From CAZUQA01 sp964622375 (GTDB lineage: Bacteria > Bacillota_I > Bacilli_A > Erysipelotrichales > Erysipelotrichaceae), in contig CAZUQA010000102.1 in the NCBI GenBank assembly GCA_964622375.1, positions 1-6,349 on the forward strand: a stretch of 6,349 nucleotides of DNA, in the 5' to 3' direction. The notes beneath the pieces are model-generated. The model was not told the origin of the DNA and ran no database searches. It saw only the letters and a program-made list of their open reading frames with translations. Positions 5,217 to 6,349 of the stretch are shown one piece after another. Each line of letters opens with the position of its first letter. Within the stretch, counting starts at the first letter, position 1. The position numbers and the translations under genes are program-made.

Positions 5217-6186
5217 TTTTCTGTACCCTACTAATAAACTCCCCTAATTCTAACGAGATTGTAGACCATTTTTGATAGTCTTTTATGATTATACAGGAAA
5301 TGCTCTGATTTGTGGCTTTTTTCTTGATGATTTCCTCACTCATTTTACTAAAGTCCAGAGTTGGTCGGAGTGAAAAACCCCAAGATGAAGTTAGATTTTT
5401 CAAACGACTTAATATCTCACGGTTTTCAATAAATGGCAAAATTTGGTAAAACAGAGTTTCTCCGGGTGCAAAAGGCCAGTTAGGCCATAGACGATAAATA
5501 CTTTCATCAGGATTAAACAAGTGGCGAAGTTCACTGTACTCAGGATTATTTAGCAGCGATTTGTAAGCTAAGCTAACTTTGATGATTTCAATAATCTGTT
5601 GTTTGTATTGTGGATGCTCCAATGTCTCTAACAGTTGTTGATCAAAGAGCAAGGCTTTAAGTAAGGCAACATATAAACCATCATGAAATTGTTTTTCCTT
5701 TAGTAATGATAAGAAGTCAATATCGCTCAATATCATCTCTGCTGGTTTTTGACTACCGAAGAGTTGCTTTTCTTGTGGTGAATCTAAAAAGTAAGGACTG
5801 TTAATTCTTGGATTTATTTGGGAATAAGTTGTTGTCGGGACAGCGATAAACCGTAAACCTGTTTGATAAGTGGCTGCTAAAAACGTACCTAGGCCTTGTA
5901 GCTTTTCATCACCAACAACCACAAGTAAAGCTGCTGCTGATATGCCGGATTGTTTTAGCTGGATAGCTAATTTCGCAAGCGTATCAATATTAATTGGCTG
6001 ACAGGATTGATCAATCGGGAAAATCGGATATTGAGTAAAAAATTCGCTGGTCTTTTGATAGTGGGCAGCATCGACCAAAAAAACAACCTCGGAGCATTCG
6101 CCATTATAAAAATCAAAAAGCTGAGGATAGATATTTTGTCCTAAAATGACAGAGTAGGCTGGATTGTGACAGATTTTAATTTCCAT
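5197..6186 (-). CDS. Diverged AroB-like (dehydroquinate synthase family) protein, probably catalytically inactive
   Basis: This 329-residue frame heads the ar operon where aroB is expected. The order of secondary-structure-like segments follows dehydroquinate synthase: EVVFLVDAAHY (33-43), the stretch VVVGDEKLQGLGTFLAATYQ (89-108) in place of GGGvxgDlaGFxAAtyxRG, IAVPTTTYSQI (114-124) in place of PTTLLaqvDssvGGK, and AEMILSDIDFL (149-159) in place of the xxVlxDxxfL segment. The residues that define the enzyme are gone. The glycine-rich NAD loop, the DssvGGK substrate loop, the metal-binding Glu (segment GLYVALLK, 170-177) and both metal-binding His (region 221-245 reads LRHLFNPDESIYRLWPNW and PFAPGE instead of the GHTxGHA and HGE motifs) are not visible. 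The family usually has about 350-360 residues. The frame is open and overlaps aroC, so it appears to be translated. It could be a pseudoenzyme, a regulator or subunit of the Aro enzymes, or a decaying gene. The ribosome site (AAAAGA) is weak. Confidence 0.72.
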   Translation of the reverse strand: MEIKICHNPAYSVILGQNIYPQLFDFYNGECSEVVFLVDAAHYQKTSEFFTQYPIFPIDQSCQPINIDTLAKLAIQLKQSGISAAALLVVVGDEKLQGLGTFLAATYQTGLRFIAVPTTTYSQINPRINSPYFLDSPQEKQLFGSQKPAEMILSDIDFLSLLKEKQFHDGLYVALLKALLFDQQLLETLEHPQYKQQIIEIIKVSLAYKSLLNNPEYSELRHLFNPDESIYRLWPNWPFAPGETLFYQILPFIENREILSRLKNLTSSWGFSLRPTLDFSKMSEEIIKKKATNQSISCIIIKDYQKWSTISLELGEFISRVQKNEQSNW

Positions 6187-6205
6187 ATTCTTTTACAATA
6201 AATCC

Positions 6206-6215
6206 TGCAATTGCA
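6206..6215. repeat. 10-bp perfect palindrome at the predicted operon start
   Basis: TGCAATTGCA is a perfect palindrome that coincides with the predicted transcription start downstream of the -10 box. It is short, and the flanking bases do not extend it, so it may be fortuitous. Its position would suit a repressor site for the ar operon. Confidence 0.3.
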
Positions 6216-6220
6216 AGAGT

Positions 6221-6226
6221 ATTATA
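6221..6226 (-). promoter_or_regulatory. -10 box of the ar operon promoter
   Basis: A perfect TATAAT reads on the minus strand at 6226-6221, 35 bp upstream of the AroB-like start. No good TTGACA-like box lies 16-18 nt upstream; the 17-nt position reads TATGAT. The promoter is therefore weak, activator-dependent, or a chance match. Predicted initiation near 6214 falls inside the 10-bp palindrome TGCAATTGCA (6206-6215), which could hold an operator. Confidence 0.45.
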
Positions 6227-6282
6227 AGCTATCCAAAAAACTAATCATAGTTTACCGCTGACTCAAAAACCAAAAAATTTTG

Positions 6283-6349
6283 TTAACTTTTAGAAAAGGG
6301 GAATTCTACTCCAATTTCTTCAGCTTCAAGACGTCTTTCACGCAAAGTT
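6283..6349 (-). CDS. Unidentified protein, C-terminal 21 residues
   Basis: Reading from the right edge, the frame gives TLRERRLEAEEIGVEFPFSK, then S and a TAA stop (6285-6283). The charged helix followed by a short beta-like end looks like a genuine protein C-terminus, and the other two frames close at once or lack such character. I do not recognise the family. It ends 96 bp before the AroB-like gene and runs in the same direction, so it could be the preceding operon member or an independent gene. No convincing terminator hairpin is seen after it. Confidence 0.5.
   Translation of the reverse strand, partial: TLRERRLEAEEIGVEFPFSKS

Noticed and set aside
6270..6282. AT-only palindromic stretch (CAAAATTTTTTG on the minus strand) after the unidentified right-end gene, considered as a terminator
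   Set aside because: The stem would be almost all A-T pairs with no loop and no G+C core, so it cannot act as a convincing intrinsic terminator.

Overview
The window is a low-GC bacterial segment dominated by a compact shikimate-pathway (chorismate biosynthesis) gene cluster on the minus strand. The AT-rich codon usage, the type II (AroQ) dehydroquinase, the clostridial-style EPSP synthase motifs and the XRE-type regulators all suggest an anaerobic Bacillota (Firmicutes). I cannot place it lower than that from sequence alone.

Layout in transcription order, right to left: the last 21 codons of an unidentified gene (6349-6283); a 96-bp gap with a perfect -10 box; a diverged AroB-like gene (6186-5197); aroC, chorismate synthase (5216-4122); an aroE-aroK fusion, shikimate dehydrogenase plus shikimate kinase (4122-2878); aroQ, type II dehydroquinase (2897-2463); aroA, EPSP synthase (2419-1148); and a membrane-anchored thioredoxin-like protein with a proline/aspartate-rich tail (1100-432). 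The first four ar genes overlap end to end (20 bp, TAATG, 20 bp), so they look like one translationally coupled operon. The aroA gene follows after 43 bp. The tail gene probably also has its own extended -10 promoter.

The left end (1-431) is a small regulatory region. The start of an XRE-family repressor-like gene leaves the window on the minus strand behind a good promoter. A divergent second HTH gene on the plus strand appears broken by a one-base frameshift. An inverted repeat lies between them, and a probable bidirectional terminator (394-420) separates the HTH remnant from the end of the minus-strand cluster.

Together the cluster encodes dehydroquinate -> dehydroshikimate -> shikimate -> shikimate-3-P -> EPSP -> chorismate. 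The first two steps are the odd ones. No DAHP synthase is present in the window, and the AroB-like protein has lost essentially every NAD, metal and catalytic signature of dehydroquinate synthase while keeping an open frame. The EPSP synthase carries Ala at the position of E. coli Gly96, which predicts a glyphosate-insensitive enzyme. AroC, AroQ and the kinase each deviate at one or more otherwise conserved motif positions. I found no CRISPR array, insertion sequence, RNA gene or defence system.
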